Assembly: GCF_946893725.1 (NCBI RefSeq)
Contig: NZ_CAMPPE010000005.1
Coordinates: 1-64,000 of the forward strand
Source of the DNA: Anaerococcus sp. Marseille-Q5996
GTDB lineage: Bacteria > Bacillota > Clostridia > Tissierellales > Peptoniphilaceae
Direction of reading: 5' to 3'
DNA: 64,000 nt
Shown: positions 27,880-36,619 of the stretch, piece by piece
Layout of the letters: each line of letters begins with the position of its first letter
Position numbering within the stretch: the first letter of the stretch is position 1
Notes under the pieces: model-generated
The model's database searches: none
What the model was told of the DNA's origin: nothing
What the model saw: the letters and a program-made list of their open reading frames with translations, nothing else
Program-made: the position numbers and the translations under genes

Positions 27880-28598
27880 TTATTTTCCTCAGTTTCTTCT
27901 TGTTTTTTAATATATGCTCTTGCAAAAAGTATATCTTCATTTGTGGTAATTTTGATATTTGAATATTCTCCCTCAACCACTTTTACTGGTGTTTCCCTAT
28001 CAAAAAACTCAAATAATTGACTGTCATCAGTTATTTTAAATTCACTTTTTACGTATTTTTCATACATGGTAAATATAGTTTTTTTGTCAAAGGCTTGGGG
28101 AGTTTGAACATTGTAGACAAAGGCACGGTTTGGCGTAAAATCAACAACCATGTTTTCATCTAAAATTTTAACTGTATCTTTTGTTTTTGTTGCAGTTATT
28201 ACTGCCTTATAATTTTTTAGCTCCTTAAGTGTATTATAAAAAAGCTGTCTACTTGCAAAAGGTCTTACCCCATCGTGGGTTAAGACCAATTCACAATCTT
28301 TATTTAAGGCTTTTAGTCCTTCAAATGTCGATAGCTCGCGAGTGCTGCTACCAAAAACATAGTTTACTTTTTTAGAAAATTTGTCATTTTTTAGTATTGA
28401 TTTGATAATCTCTTCATCTTCTTTTCTGATTACTAAAATTATTTCGTCAAATTCTTCAATACTTGTTACAGTTTCTAAAGTACGTTCGATTATTTTTTTA
28501 TCATCGATATTTAAAAAAGGTTTGTTAATATCGCTATTCATACGTCTGCCTGAGCCTGCGGATGTGATTATAGCTGATAAAAATTTGCCATCAAACAT
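27876..28598 (-). CDS. ispD: 2-C-methyl-D-erythritol 4-phosphate cytidylyltransferase IspD
   Basis: A 240-residue nucleotidyltransferase of the MEP pathway. The CTP-binding loop is TSAGSGRRMNSDINKPF, and LTHDGVRPF carries the catalytic Asp-Arg pair. SD GAGGAT before the ATG. Order YacL-ispD-ispF is the same as in B. subtilis. Confidence 0.95.
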   Translation of the reverse strand: MFDGKFLSAIITSAGSGRRMNSDINKPFLNIDDKKIIERTLETVTSIEEFDEIILVIRKEDEEIIKSILKNDKFSKKVNYVFGSSTRELSTFEGLKALNKDCELVLTHDGVRPFASRQLFYNTLKELKNYKAVITATKTKDTVKILDENMVVDFTPNRAFVYNVQTPQAFDKKTIFTMYEKYVKSEFKITDDSQLFEFFDRETPVKVVEGEYSNIKITTNEDILFARAYIKKQEETEENK

Positions 28599-29699
28599 TT
28601 AATCCTCTTCGCTTCTTACAAATATCATACGTCCTGCAGAAGTTTGTAAAACACTGGTTACAACAGCATTTATAGTTTGGTCGATAAATTTATCCCCATC
28701 TTCTACTACTACCATTGTACCATCGTCAAGATATCCTACACCTTGATTTTTGCCCTTTCCTTCCTTGATGACGTCTATTCTCATTCGTTCACCTGGAATT
28801 ACTACTGGTTTTAGGGCATTTGCCAAATCATTTATGTTTAAAACCGGGATGCCTTGGACATCTGCCACCTTGTTTAGGTTGTAATCATTTGTAAAGACTT
28901 TTGCTCCCAAATCCATGGCAAGTTTTAAAAGTTTGCTGTCCACTTCCTTAATTTCTGGATAATCTTGATCTGTTATTTTTAGATTTATTTTATCTGACTT
29001 TTTAATTGCATTTACAATATCAAGCCCGCGGCGACCACGTTCGCGTTTTAAGTCATCTGGGCTATCTGCTATGTGTTGGAGCTCTTCTAGGACAAACTCA
29101 GAAATAATTAGCTCCCCTTCTATAAAATCAGTTTCAATAATATCAACTATTCTTCCATCTATAATCACTGATGTATCAAGTACTTTTGGGCTTGCAGGAT
29201 TTTTGCTTCTATCAAGTTTAAAAGTTGATTTTAAGTCCTTATTTTCTTTGCTGGTTTTAAACAAATTGACAAAATCATCGCTATTTTTAGCTGCCACTCT
29301 CCAACCTAAAAAACCTAAACCGATATATAATAAAATAGATAATAGCACAAAAATTGAATTGCCCACATAAGGTAGTTGTAGGCTGGTTAAAGGTCTTGAG
29401 ATTAAAGTTGCAATTAAAATACCAAGTATTGCCCCAATTGTTCCAACAATAAGTTTGCTTGCCGGTATGTCGCTCATTTGGCCTTCAATATTTGAAATGC
29501 CTGCCATAAATTTATCTGCAAATGATGCAAATAATAAATAAAATATTATCCCACCAACTAGGCCTGCTATAACATTAGCAATGATAAATATAATGCCGCT
29601 CGGTTGAATTAACAAACTTGCGGCATTGAATACATTTAAAACTACTATGCCAAGGACTAGGCCAATTAGTGTGATAAGAATTTCAAAAACTCTTTTCAT
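28599..29699 (-). CDS. PIN/TRAM domain membrane protein (YacL family)
   Basis: A 366-residue protein. Four membrane helices occupy about 1-150. A PIN nuclease-like domain follows with DTSVIIDGRIVDI, GRRGLDIV and TNDYNLN, and a TRAM domain closes the protein (GYLDDGTMVVVEDG). Acidic PIN residues are intact, so RNase activity is possible. It is anchored at the membrane. The ATG at 29699 has AAGGAG 5 bases upstream; a GTG two codons earlier abuts that site. It lies between carD and ispD. Confidence 0.92.
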   Translation of the reverse strand: MKRVFEILITLIGLVLGIVVLNVFNAASLLIQPSGIIFIIANVIAGLVGGIIFYLLFASFADKFMAGISNIEGQMSDIPASKLIVGTIGAILGILIATLISRPLTSLQLPYVGNSIFVLLSILLYIGLGFLGWRVAAKNSDDFVNLFKTSKENKDLKSTFKLDRSKNPASPKVLDTSVIIDGRIVDIIETDFIEGELIISEFVLEELQHIADSPDDLKRERGRRGLDIVNAIKKSDKINLKITDQDYPEIKEVDSKLLKLAMDLGAKVFTNDYNLNKVADVQGIPVLNINDLANALKPVVIPGERMRIDVIKEGKGKNQGVGYLDDGTMVVVEDGDKFIDQTINAVVTSVLQTSAGRMIFVRSEED

Positions 29700-29715
29700 T
29701 AACACTCCTTGATTA

Positions 29716-30195
29716 CTAAAGTCCGATAGATTCGTCTATCATTTTCTCAGCTTTTTCTTTATCTAGAGAACCTGCCATGACTAATTCGCTAGCCATAATT
29801 CTTCTTGCTCTATTTAACAATTTCTTTTCTGTGGTTGATAAACCTTTTTCCTTATCCAAAATTGTAAGATTTCTAACCATCTTTGCAATTTCGAAAATAT
29901 CGCCTGTCTTAATAATTTCTTGATTTTCTCTGTATCTTACATTCCAGTTGCTAGACATTTCTGTTGGTTCATCATCCAAAATTCTAAGTACTTCATCGCC
30001 ATCTTCCTTGCCGATGACATCTCTTATATGCATTTTATCAATATTTGCTATTGGAATTGAAATATCCATAGAACCAATTGGCATTTTTAGGATGTAATAA
30101 TCTTTTTCTTCTCCCAAAAATTCCTTTTTTTCAATAGAATCAATAGTACCCGCACCGTGGTTTGGGTATACGATTTTATCGCCGATTTTAAACAT
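29716..30195 (-). CDS. carD: CarD/CdnL family transcriptional regulator
   Basis: A 159-residue RNA-polymerase-binding protein that stabilises open promoter complexes, notably at rRNA promoters. The N-terminal RID/Tudor-like domain starts FKIGDKIVYPNHGAGTI; the C-terminal helical DNA-binding part has RENQEIIKTGDIFEIAKMVRNL and RRIMASELVMA. Strong SD AGGAGG. A TATAAT lies about 30 bases upstream of the SD, so it likely starts the carD-yacL-ispD-ispF-metK-mreB-gpmA run. Confidence 0.95.
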   Translation of the reverse strand: MFKIGDKIVYPNHGAGTIDSIEKKEFLGEEKDYYILKMPIGSMDISIPIANIDKMHIRDVIGKEDGDEVLRILDDEPTEMSSNWNVRYRENQEIIKTGDIFEIAKMVRNLTILDKEKGLSTTEKKLLNRARRIMASELVMAGSLDKEKAEKMIDESIGL

Positions 30196-30273
30196 TTTTA
30201 CCTCCTAGGTTCTCACTATTATTATAACAAATTTGAACCTTTTAGTAAATAAATTAAAGTTTTGCCAAAATAC

Positions 30274-31179
30274 CTAGACCCTATCCCTAAGTCCTGTTCT
30301 CATCCTAATTTTCTCTTTTAAGACCCTAATGTCGGCAAGGGTAGTAGATCCCCCGTATTCTCCATCAAGGGCCCAGGCTACTTTTTGATCAGTTCTTACA
30401 ATAAATTCCCTGCCTTGGCGGAGAATTAGCATATCATTTTCTTTTCTATTTGTAATTCCAAAAACAATTTTATTTATATCAGCCAGAGATTGGGGGCGTT
30501 TTACCATAGTTAGCTCAAAAATCCCATCAGAAAGGCCTACATTTTCACCGGTTATACCCACAAAACCTCCAACAGAAACAGAATTTGTAACCATAAAGTG
30601 GATAAATTCTCCACCTATGACTTCTCCATCTACTTCTACTTCCATTTTATATGCTGGGATGTTAACTAGGGGTAAAGTTTGCTTTAAGCCCTCAAAAATA
30701 TAGGCAGAACGACCAAAAATATTCTTTACATCTTGGCCTGTACTATAAGAAACCTCGGCAATAGTCCCAAAGGCTGCTACATACACAAAATACTTTTCAT
30801 CTAGCCTTCCTACATCAATATGTTTTTGATATCCACGGGTAGCAACTTTTGTGGCTTTTTCTATGTCTGCTGGGATATTTAATGATATTGAAAAATCATT
30901 TGTAGATCCAGTTGGTATGTAGCCTATTAGGGGATCAATTTCTCTTTTACAAACTGCAGAAATAACTTCATCAAGGGTACCATCTCCACCGCTGACTATG
31001 ATTTCGTCAAAACGATGGCCCATTTTTTCTACTATGTAGCGAGCATCCCCTCGACTTTGAGTTGCATAAACGCTTGTTAAATATTCTCTTTCGCTAAGGT
31101 AGTCTATAATCCAGGGCAAGTATTCATTTATTATTCTCTGGCCGCTGTTTGGGTTGTAGACAAAAAGGGCATCTTTCAT
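30274..31179 (-). CDS. Diacylglycerol/lipid kinase family protein (YegS/DgkB type)
   Basis: A 301-residue lipid kinase. The ATP loop is VSGGDGTLDEV (about 60-70), preceded by NPNSGQ and followed by PTGSTNDF, all catalytic-domain signatures. Probably phosphorylates diacylglycerol for phospholipid recycling. SD AAGGAG. Stand-alone gene. Confidence 0.92.
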   Translation of the reverse strand: MKDALFVYNPNSGQRIINEYLPWIIDYLSEREYLTSVYATQSRGDARYIVEKMGHRFDEIIVSGGDGTLDEVISAVCKREIDPLIGYIPTGSTNDFSISLNIPADIEKATKVATRGYQKHIDVGRLDEKYFVYVAAFGTIAEVSYSTGQDVKNIFGRSAYIFEGLKQTLPLVNIPAYKMEVEVDGEVIGGEFIHFMVTNSVSVGGFVGITGENVGLSDGIFELTMVKRPQSLADINKIVFGITNRKENDMLILRQGREFIVRTDQKVAWALDGEYGGSTTLADIRVLKEKIRMRTGLRDRV

Positions 31180-31237
31180 GGCATCTCCTTTATTTCTTTA
31201 TTTAAGAAAAATATACACTTTATAGGATTTTTGTAAA

Positions 31238-31262
31238 TAAAAAAGATGCCAATTTGGCATCT
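31238..31262 (-). terminator. Terminator of the GntR-ABC operon
   Basis: Minus-strand arms AGATGCCAA / TTGGCATCT followed by six T. Confidence 0.88.
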
Positions 31263-31265
31263 AAT

Positions 31266-32054
31266 TTAAGCAACACTTAATTTATCTTTGTGGATTTTAA
31301 GAGTTAAGATGTAAAATATAGCTGCAACAAATATGTTAAATAAGGCTGGTAGAATAACCGTCTTCATAACAGGTGCATTATTTGCAACTTCAAGACTAAA
31401 TTCACCTGAGTTAACAGTAGTCATATAATCAGCTATAATCCACCCTTGAACTTTAGTGAATAAATATCCAACAATTATAAATATTATGGAAAATATAATT
31501 GCTGAAGCAGATTTTGAAACTCCTAATATTTTTAAATGACCAGCTGTATTCGCAAACATAATCATAGATGCAAATGAAAGTCCAATCATAAAAAAGTTTA
31601 GTATTACTCCCCAAAATATCCTAATATCTATCTTGCTAAGTAGTTCTGAGATTTCCCCAAAAAGTTCAGCAAAACTTAATGGTGCATTGGATTGGGTAAT
31701 AGTTAATAGTATGAAATTCAAAACAATAGATATAGCAATAATAAGTCCAATTAATATATAATTGATGTATCTTGCTCCTGTAACTTCAGCAGAACTAAAA
31801 GGTAAGGCTGAATAAAATGATGCATTATCGCCATAAAATCTTTGATTGTCATTTTTTGTTAAAACTGCAATACCAATAAGTGGTCCTGCTACTAAAAGTA
31901 TCCCAGAAAGTACTAATCCAATTCCAACTAAAAACGAGCTCTCAAAAACCCTTATTAGCTGAGAAAAAATTGTAACTGCAGCTAAGGGTAAAAATAACCA
32001 CAATATTATAGTTTTAATATCTTCCTTAAAAATTTGTCCAAATAATTTTCCCAT
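31266..32054 (-). CDS. ABC transporter permease (YtrC/D-like)
   Basis: A 262-residue membrane protein with six predicted helices, the partner of the ATPase encoded immediately upstream (the two genes share one base). The N-terminus MGKLFGQIFKEDIKTIILW is cytoplasmic. The set GntR-ATPase-permease resembles B. subtilis ytrABCDEF, induced by cell-wall antibiotics. The cargo is unknown. Confidence 0.82.
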   Translation of the reverse strand: MGKLFGQIFKEDIKTIILWLFLPLAAVTIFSQLIRVFESSFLVGIGLVLSGILLVAGPLIGIAVLTKNDNQRFYGDNASFYSALPFSSAEVTGARYINYILIGLIIAISIVLNFILLTITQSNAPLSFAELFGEISELLSKIDIRIFWGVILNFFMIGLSFASMIMFANTAGHLKILGVSKSASAIIFSIIFIIVGYLFTKVQGWIIADYMTTVNSGEFSLEVANNAPVMKTVILPALFNIFVAAIFYILTLKIHKDKLSVA

Positions 32055-32737
32055 TACATAACCTCCGTAAAGTAATCTTCTACACCCATTTGATGATTTA
32101 ATCTTATGTCATCTACACTTTCATTTACGATTATTTTTCCATTTTTTACAAAAACCGCCCTATCCAAAACTTTTTCAATTTCAGAAATCAAATGAGTAGA
32201 TATTAGCAAAATTCCATTATAATCAAAATTTTCAATAATGGTATTTATTACCATTTTTCTAGATTTGGGATCCACCCCACTGATTGGTTCATCTAATAAA
32301 TATATTTTTGCTTTTCGGCTAAGGGTAAGGGCGATTTGAACTTTTTCACGCATACCCTTTGAACATTCTCCAAGCTTTAATTCACTTGAAATATTAAATC
32401 CTTTTAGCAAATCATAAAACTTTTTGCTATCAAAATCTTCATAAAATTTTTCATATATGCTAACCACATCATTTATTTTCATGCTTTTATCTAAGGGCAT
32501 ATGGTCAGGTTGGTAGGAAACTATACTATTTGTATGGCCACCAGGTTTTTGCCCATTTATTTTTACAAAACCCATATAATCTCTTTCAAGTCCTGCAAGA
32601 ATTCTTAATAGGGTTGTCTTCCCTGATCCATTTTCCCCAACTAGGCCAACAATTTGCCCATTTTCCAAAGTTAAATTTACATTATCTAGGGCTGCCTTAC
32701 CGTTATAAACCTTGGTTAAATTTTTTATATCAATCAT
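32054..32737 (-). CDS. ABC transporter ATP-binding protein (YtrB-like)
   Basis: A 227-residue ATPase. Walker A GENGSGKTT, signature CSKGMREKVQIAL and Walker B KIYLLDEP are intact. The C-terminal tail is short. It overlaps the GntR gene by 8 bases and has GGGAGGAG ahead of its start. Powers the permease encoded by the next gene. Confidence 0.93.
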   Translation of the reverse strand: MIDIKNLTKVYNGKAALDNVNLTLENGQIVGLVGENGSGKTTLLRILAGLERDYMGFVKINGQKPGGHTNSIVSYQPDHMPLDKSMKINDVVSIYEKFYEDFDSKKFYDLLKGFNISSELKLGECSKGMREKVQIALTLSRKAKIYLLDEPISGVDPKSRKMVINTIIENFDYNGILLISTHLISEIEKVLDRAVFVKNGKIIVNESVDDIRLNHQMGVEDYFTEVM

Positions 32738-33095
32738 TTTTCTCCTCCCAATATTGTTTTAATTGGTTAATTGCGTCATCTTTTTTTAGATTTAAACTTT
32801 CTGCTCCACTTATAAATTCATCTGCTATCTTATAAAAAGAATTGTCTTCTAATTTTGAAATTAAGTTCTTATCATCTGTTACAAATCTGCCTGCTGTTCG
32901 TCTAGTTTCTGTTAGACCAGCTCGTTCCAGTTCTACTAGTGCTTTTTGAACTGTATTCGGATTTACTTCATAATCTCTTGCTAGATTTCTTACAGAGTCG
33001 ATCTTTGCTCCAGGTTCCCACTGGCCAGTTGATATTTTTACCTTAAATTCTTCTAGAAGTTGCAGATAAATTGGTCTTGATGAATCAAATTCCAT
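32730..33095 (-). CDS. GntR/YtrA family transcriptional regulator
   Basis: A 121-residue short GntR regulator of the YtrA subgroup: winged helix at about 10-75 (RPIYLQLLEEFKVKISTGQW, VRNLARDYEVNPNTVQKALVELERAGL) and a small dimerisation tail. First gene of the ABC operon, which it presumably represses. SD CGGAGG. Confidence 0.93.
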   Translation of the reverse strand: MEFDSSRPIYLQLLEEFKVKISTGQWEPGAKIDSVRNLARDYEVNPNTVQKALVELERAGLTETRRTAGRFVTDDKNLISKLEDNSFYKIADEFISGAESLNLKKDDAINQLKQYWEEKND

Positions 33096-33120
33096 CCGCG
33101 CCTCCGTTTTTGTATTGTTG

Positions 33121-33171
33121 TATTACTATCTTAGTGCAATAATATTATATCAGCTAAATTTTATTTTGCAA
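33121..33171 (-). promoter_or_regulatory. Promoter and candidate YtrA-type operator
   Basis: TTGCAA (33166-33171), 16 bases, TATAAT (33144-33149). An imperfect inverted repeat lies just downstream of the -10 (33121-33142: TATT..ACTA..TAGT..AATA), a position where a GntR repressor would block transcription. The repeat assignment is tentative. Confidence 0.6.
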
Positions 33172-33209
33172 GAGCTAATTTAAATTTTTCAAATATTATT
33201 TTTAAGCAT

Positions 33210-33237
33210 AAAAAAAGCAACCTTTTAGGGTTGCTTT
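33210..33237 (-). terminator. Terminator after thiT
   Basis: Minus-strand arms AAAGCAACC / GGTTGCTTT followed by T run. Confidence 0.88.
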
Positions 33238-33248
33238 CTTTATTTCAA

Positions 33249-33809
33249 TTACATTTTTGGTAAGTCTTTGGTTAAAAAGTTCTTTAATAAGAATAGTATT
33301 ACTAGGGCGATTGCGTATTCTACAGCTAGGTATGATGCATTATAAACTAATGAATAAGCTAGCGCTCCTTGTCCTTCTGGAGCATATGATGAGAAGAATA
33401 CTACACCTGATAATACGTGGGTTACAAATCTTGCAATAATTGCAATAAGTGTTCCCTTTAATATTGGTCCAAATTGGTGAGTTCTTTTAAACTCTTCTGA
33501 GTAAAGTCCAGATAGACCAATCAATCCGTATGGCATTGGATAATCAAGAATTGCTTGGATTGGATGGATTACATATCCTCCAAATAGCATATCGATGATT
33601 CCATATACTGCACCGATTAAAAATCCTTTACCTGCTCCATATCTAAGCGAAAATATAATTAATGGAATCATTTGTCCAGGTGTGATTTCTCCACCTTGTG
33701 GCATTTGAAAAAGTCTAAATCTAGCTAAAACAAATGATAAGGCGATAGCTAGTGCGCCTTCTACTAACATCTTGGTTGTCCAAGATGATCTTGTCTGATT
33801 ATTTTGCAT
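33249..33809 (-). CDS. thiT: ECF-type thiamine transporter S component ThiT
   Basis: A 186-residue membrane protein of the YuaJ/ThiT family with six helices, binding thiamine for ECF-driven uptake. The run LVEGALAIALSFVLARFRLFQMPQGGEITPG holds family residues. The ATG at 33809 has AGGAGGT 8 bases upstream; an in-frame ATG at 33833 lies inside the expression platform and lacks an SD. A TPP riboswitch directly upstream confirms the substrate. Confidence 0.95.
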   Translation of the reverse strand: MQNNQTRSSWTTKMLVEGALAIALSFVLARFRLFQMPQGGEITPGQMIPLIIFSLRYGAGKGFLIGAVYGIIDMLFGGYVIHPIQAILDYPMPYGLIGLSGLYSEEFKRTHQFGPILKGTLIAIIARFVTHVLSGVVFFSSYAPEGQGALAYSLVYNASYLAVEYAIALVILFLLKNFLTKDLPKM

Positions 33810-33817
33810 AAAAAAAT

Positions 33818-33846
33818 ACCTCCTTTTGCACATACTTAGAGAGGTT
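33818..33846 (-). promoter_or_regulatory. SD-sequestering hairpin of the thiT leader
   Basis: ACCTC just after the aptamer can pair with GAGGT inside the AGGAGGT ribosome site of thiT (33818-33822 with 33841-33845). A T7 run follows, so the hairpin could also act as a weak terminator. Confidence 0.6.
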
Positions 33847-33917
33847 TAGACACTTTCCTCCGCAAGCATTACCTTGACCAGGTTAAGGGTATGATCTCAG
33901 CCAACTGGCACCCCTAG
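33845..33917 (-). promoter_or_regulatory. TPP riboswitch (THI element)
   Basis: The minus strand carries the THI-box landmarks in order: GGGGTGCC, GGCTGAGATCATACCC, GACC region with CTGG, GGTAATGC and CGGAGGAAAG. It controls thiT. Confidence 0.96.
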
Positions 33918-33954
33918 TGCATATTTATTATATTACATTTATAAAAAAATGCAA

Positions 33955-33977
33955 AAATAAAAGGGCTGATAGCCCCT
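33955..33977 (-). terminator. Terminator of the exopolysaccharide gene group
   Basis: Minus-strand GGGCT / AGCCC hairpin (extended by GG..CC) followed by a T-rich stretch. Confidence 0.7.
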
Positions 33978-34296
33978 ATATTTCTTTTAGGTATTTTGTT
34001 TTTATATATAAAGAATCACCGTTAAATTCTACTCTTACAAAGCCATCTTCGCTTTCATTTACTATCTTAACAACAGATCCTGCATCCAACTTATCATATG
34101 CACTTTTTTCATCCATATCTGCATAAATATCAGTTTTTTGACTCACTTCATAAAGCCCGCCAATCTGTGGGCTATCATCTTTTTGACCTTGCTTTTTATT
34201 TTCATAAATTTTTATATCGTGGTCCTTGTAATTATCATCATTTTTACAAGCAGTAAGAGAAAAAAGACAAAGCAATAATAAAACTTTTTTAATAAT
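33976..34296 (-). CDS. SH3-like domain lipoprotein, probable AUU start
   Basis: A small lipoprotein with an SH3b-like domain (GGLYEVSQKTDIYADMDE..., AGSVVKIV, GFVRVEFNG). The lipobox LFSLTAC is clear. The first conventional start is TTG at 34275, which leaves only nine residues before Cys and no basic residues. In-frame codons upstream are limited by TGA at 34300-34302. Reading from ATT at 34296 gives the ideal signal (M)IKKVLLLLCLFSLTAC, with AGGGGTG about 6 bases ahead. I therefore place the start there. It overlaps the Wzz-like gene by 8 bases. Probably periplasm-side, acting with the polysaccharide proteins. Confidence 0.7.
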   Translation of the reverse strand: MIKKVLLLLCLFSLTACKNDDNYKDHDIKIYENKKQGQKDDSPQIGGLYEVSQKTDIYADMDEKSAYDKLDAGSVVKIVNESEDGFVRVEFNGDSLYIKTKYLKEI

Positions 34297-35305
34297 AAAT
34301 CACCCCTAAAATATCAATTTCCAGTCTTTCTAGCTCATTTACAGCATTTTCCAAATCATTTTTTAAGGCATTTTTTGAAAGTAATAGGATTTTGTAATCT
34401 TCATATTCAGCCAAATCTATGGCTTCTGGGCTGTTAAAGTTAGCTTCATTAATTAAAATATATGGATAATTTGCTTTTAGTCCCTTAAGTTCATCAGAAA
34501 TATTTTTTTCATTTTCGGGGCTAATTACAAGTCCATTTAAAATATCAGCAAGTTCACCTGCAATATTGACTTTTGTATTTGCATTTTTTAAGTGAACAAG
34601 GCCTATTACTGCATTTGCTCCCTTAGTTTTTATTTTTCTTTTAACTTTTGCAAGCTCAGAATTTTTATCCCTAGTTAAATCTGCCAAAACTTCATAATCT
34701 AATTGGCGAATATCATCAGCAGTGGAAATCCTATCTGATAATAGTTCTTTAAGGATAAGCAATAAAATTCCTAGCAAGGCCCCTACAAACAGGCCCAAGA
34801 TTGCAAAAATTATTCCACGGATTTTTGAGGCCTTACTTACAACTACATTTTGCAAATACTCAATATTTTCCATATGCAAATAATTTCTTGTATATGACCT
34901 AAATTCTTCTGCAATAAGTGTAAGGGTATCTTCTGCGCGTTTTTCGTTTGTATCCTTATATGTCAAGCTAATTACTCCGCCTTGAGGGTTGACATCATAG
35001 TCAAAGTTTTTAGAAACTTTTTTGCTATCCCAGTCTGGATCGATTTTTTCTGAAACAGTTTCAAATAGATTTTCTGATTCCAAAAATTGGGAATAAACAT
35101 TGGCAAGTTTTTCATTTAAAATTAGCTTATTGTAGGTAATTGGCTCATCATCATTGCTTGTTACAATTAATACTGCCTCAGCCTCATAATCTCCTGGCAA
35201 AATATTTTGGGTAAAATAAGCCAAAAATCCAATCAAGAGTGCCGGAATAATAATCAGCCACTTATTTTTATTGATTGCTTTTCTAATATCTTGTGTTGTT
35301 AACAT
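34289..35305 (-). CDS. Wzz/CapA-type chain-length protein with degenerate kinase-like C-terminus
   Basis: A 338-residue polysaccharide co-polymerase. It has two membrane helices (about 15-33 and 163-187) bracketing the external domain. The C-terminal 215-338 part resembles the second half of a BY-type tyrosine kinase (YPYILINEANFNSPEAIDLAEYEDYKILLLSK..., ending LEIDILGVIYY, like the usual ..LGVVLN). No Walker A motif is present. In Firmicutes the kinase is usually a separate protein; here a non-catalytic relic seems fused. It follows the EpsG-like gene by 9 bases (SD TAGGAG). Confidence 0.8.
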   Translation of the reverse strand: MLTTQDIRKAINKNKWLIIIPALLIGFLAYFTQNILPGDYEAEAVLIVTSNDDEPITYNKLILNEKLANVYSQFLESENLFETVSEKIDPDWDSKKVSKNFDYDVNPQGGVISLTYKDTNEKRAEDTLTLIAEEFRSYTRNYLHMENIEYLQNVVVSKASKIRGIIFAILGLFVGALLGILLLILKELLSDRISTADDIRQLDYEVLADLTRDKNSELAKVKRKIKTKGANAVIGLVHLKNANTKVNIAGELADILNGLVISPENEKNISDELKGLKANYPYILINEANFNSPEAIDLAEYEDYKILLLSKNALKNDLENAVNELERLEIDILGVIYY

Positions 35306-35314
35306 AATATGCTC

Positions 35315-36433
35315 CTATTTTAATGAGTGAATTGCATTTAAATTTGTAAAGAAAAAGTCATAACTTGGGGCCTTGGCCATTAAGAAAATGGCGTAGGGTA
35401 TGATAAAAATAACAATGGCAAGGGCAATTAAAAATCGGCCTAGCTTATCGATATTTTTTATTTTTTCTAAAACAAGGGGTATATAAATAATTTCCAAAAT
35501 CGTAAAAAAGGTTGAAAATCTAAAGGCAATAGCAGTTGATGACCTGAATACTAATAGTACCAAAAGGGCAAACCACATGGCCTTTATACTTGCTTCTTCT
35601 ATAGTAAATTTGCCAAAATCTTTTTTTCTAAAATACATCAAGCTTGTTATAAATAATGCTGCGGCAAAGATAATTCTTGGGTCATAAAATTTCATAGCTC
35701 CTGCAAATTGCCCAGTAAAGGTATAATTTAAAACCTTAGTTGCCATTCGTCCTAGTCCAATTGCAGATAAGATTTGAGCTAAAATCCTAAACATAAGGCT
35801 TGAAAAAACTGATGCAACAAAGGCAAGACCTGCTGTTAGAATTTTAAAAAATCTGCCAATTTCAAAGGCCATAAAAAATAAAAATGGCAATAATATTACA
35901 CTTGCCCTATGAAAGGTCATGGCAAAAACAAAAAACAAGAAGCTTTTAAAGAATTTTTTCTCACTAAAAAAATTAATGCTCATAAGTCCTAAGCCAACTG
36001 CACTTGCAGTTCTTGCCGTTTGCATATCAAATTGGATAAATATTGGCAAAAATATAATTGCGGATAAAAAAGGATTTTTGCTTTTCTTTATGGATATATA
36101 TGCCACAGGAATTATTGAAAGGGCATTCATAATCACAATTATCCATTGCCTTGATAAACCAAAAGTATTTATCAAATAAGAAAATAACCTAAAGGCAAAT
36201 TCCACTGGATAGGAAAAGTTTAAAACTTTTGAAAAATCTGTCCCTATATCTTTTGCAAACCACAAATAATTGTAATAATCAGCATCTCCTGATCCCCTAA
36301 AGGCTGCAAAGGCAAACATAATAAAAAACATGAGCCCTGCAGCAAGATTTTTCTTATTATTATCCTTAAATTTTATGAAATTGTTAATTAAAAATAAGCT
36401 AAGCTCACTTAGAGTAAATAAAGCAAATCCCAT
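35315..36433 (-). CDS. EpsG-like polysaccharide polymerase membrane protein
   Basis: A 372-residue protein with about ten membrane helices, matching the EpsG/Wzy-type family: FRGSGDADYYNYLWF (about 46-60), FDMQTARTASAVGLGLM and FHRASVILLPFLF. Probably polymerises exopolysaccharide repeat units at the membrane. First of a three-gene minus-strand set with Wzz-like and SH3 proteins. No glycosyltransferase is adjacent, so the repeat unit must be made elsewhere. SD AAGGGG; an extended -10 (TGATATAAT, 36459-36467) lies about 25 bases before the ATG. Confidence 0.82.
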   Translation of the reverse strand: MGFALFTLSELSLFLINNFIKFKDNNKKNLAAGLMFFIMFAFAAFRGSGDADYYNYLWFAKDIGTDFSKVLNFSYPVEFAFRLFSYLINTFGLSRQWIIVIMNALSIIPVAYISIKKSKNPFLSAIIFLPIFIQFDMQTARTASAVGLGLMSINFFSEKKFFKSFLFFVFAMTFHRASVILLPFLFFMAFEIGRFFKILTAGLAFVASVFSSLMFRILAQILSAIGLGRMATKVLNYTFTGQFAGAMKFYDPRIIFAAALFITSLMYFRKKDFGKFTIEEASIKAMWFALLVLLVFRSSTAIAFRFSTFFTILEIIYIPLVLEKIKNIDKLGRFLIALAIVIFIIPYAIFLMAKAPSYDFFFTNLNAIHSLK

Positions 36434-36619
36434 ACTTTCCCCTTCTTATCATAAGCCTATTATATCAGAATTTTTGAATATTAATAAATATTTTTAATAT
36501 AAAACCCTAGGTGAAATTTATAAATAATTAAAAAATTTAATTAAAATTCATCTATATTTAACATTAACTTTACAAATCCCTTATGAAAACAAAACAATTA
36601 TCCATTAATATATGTATCA

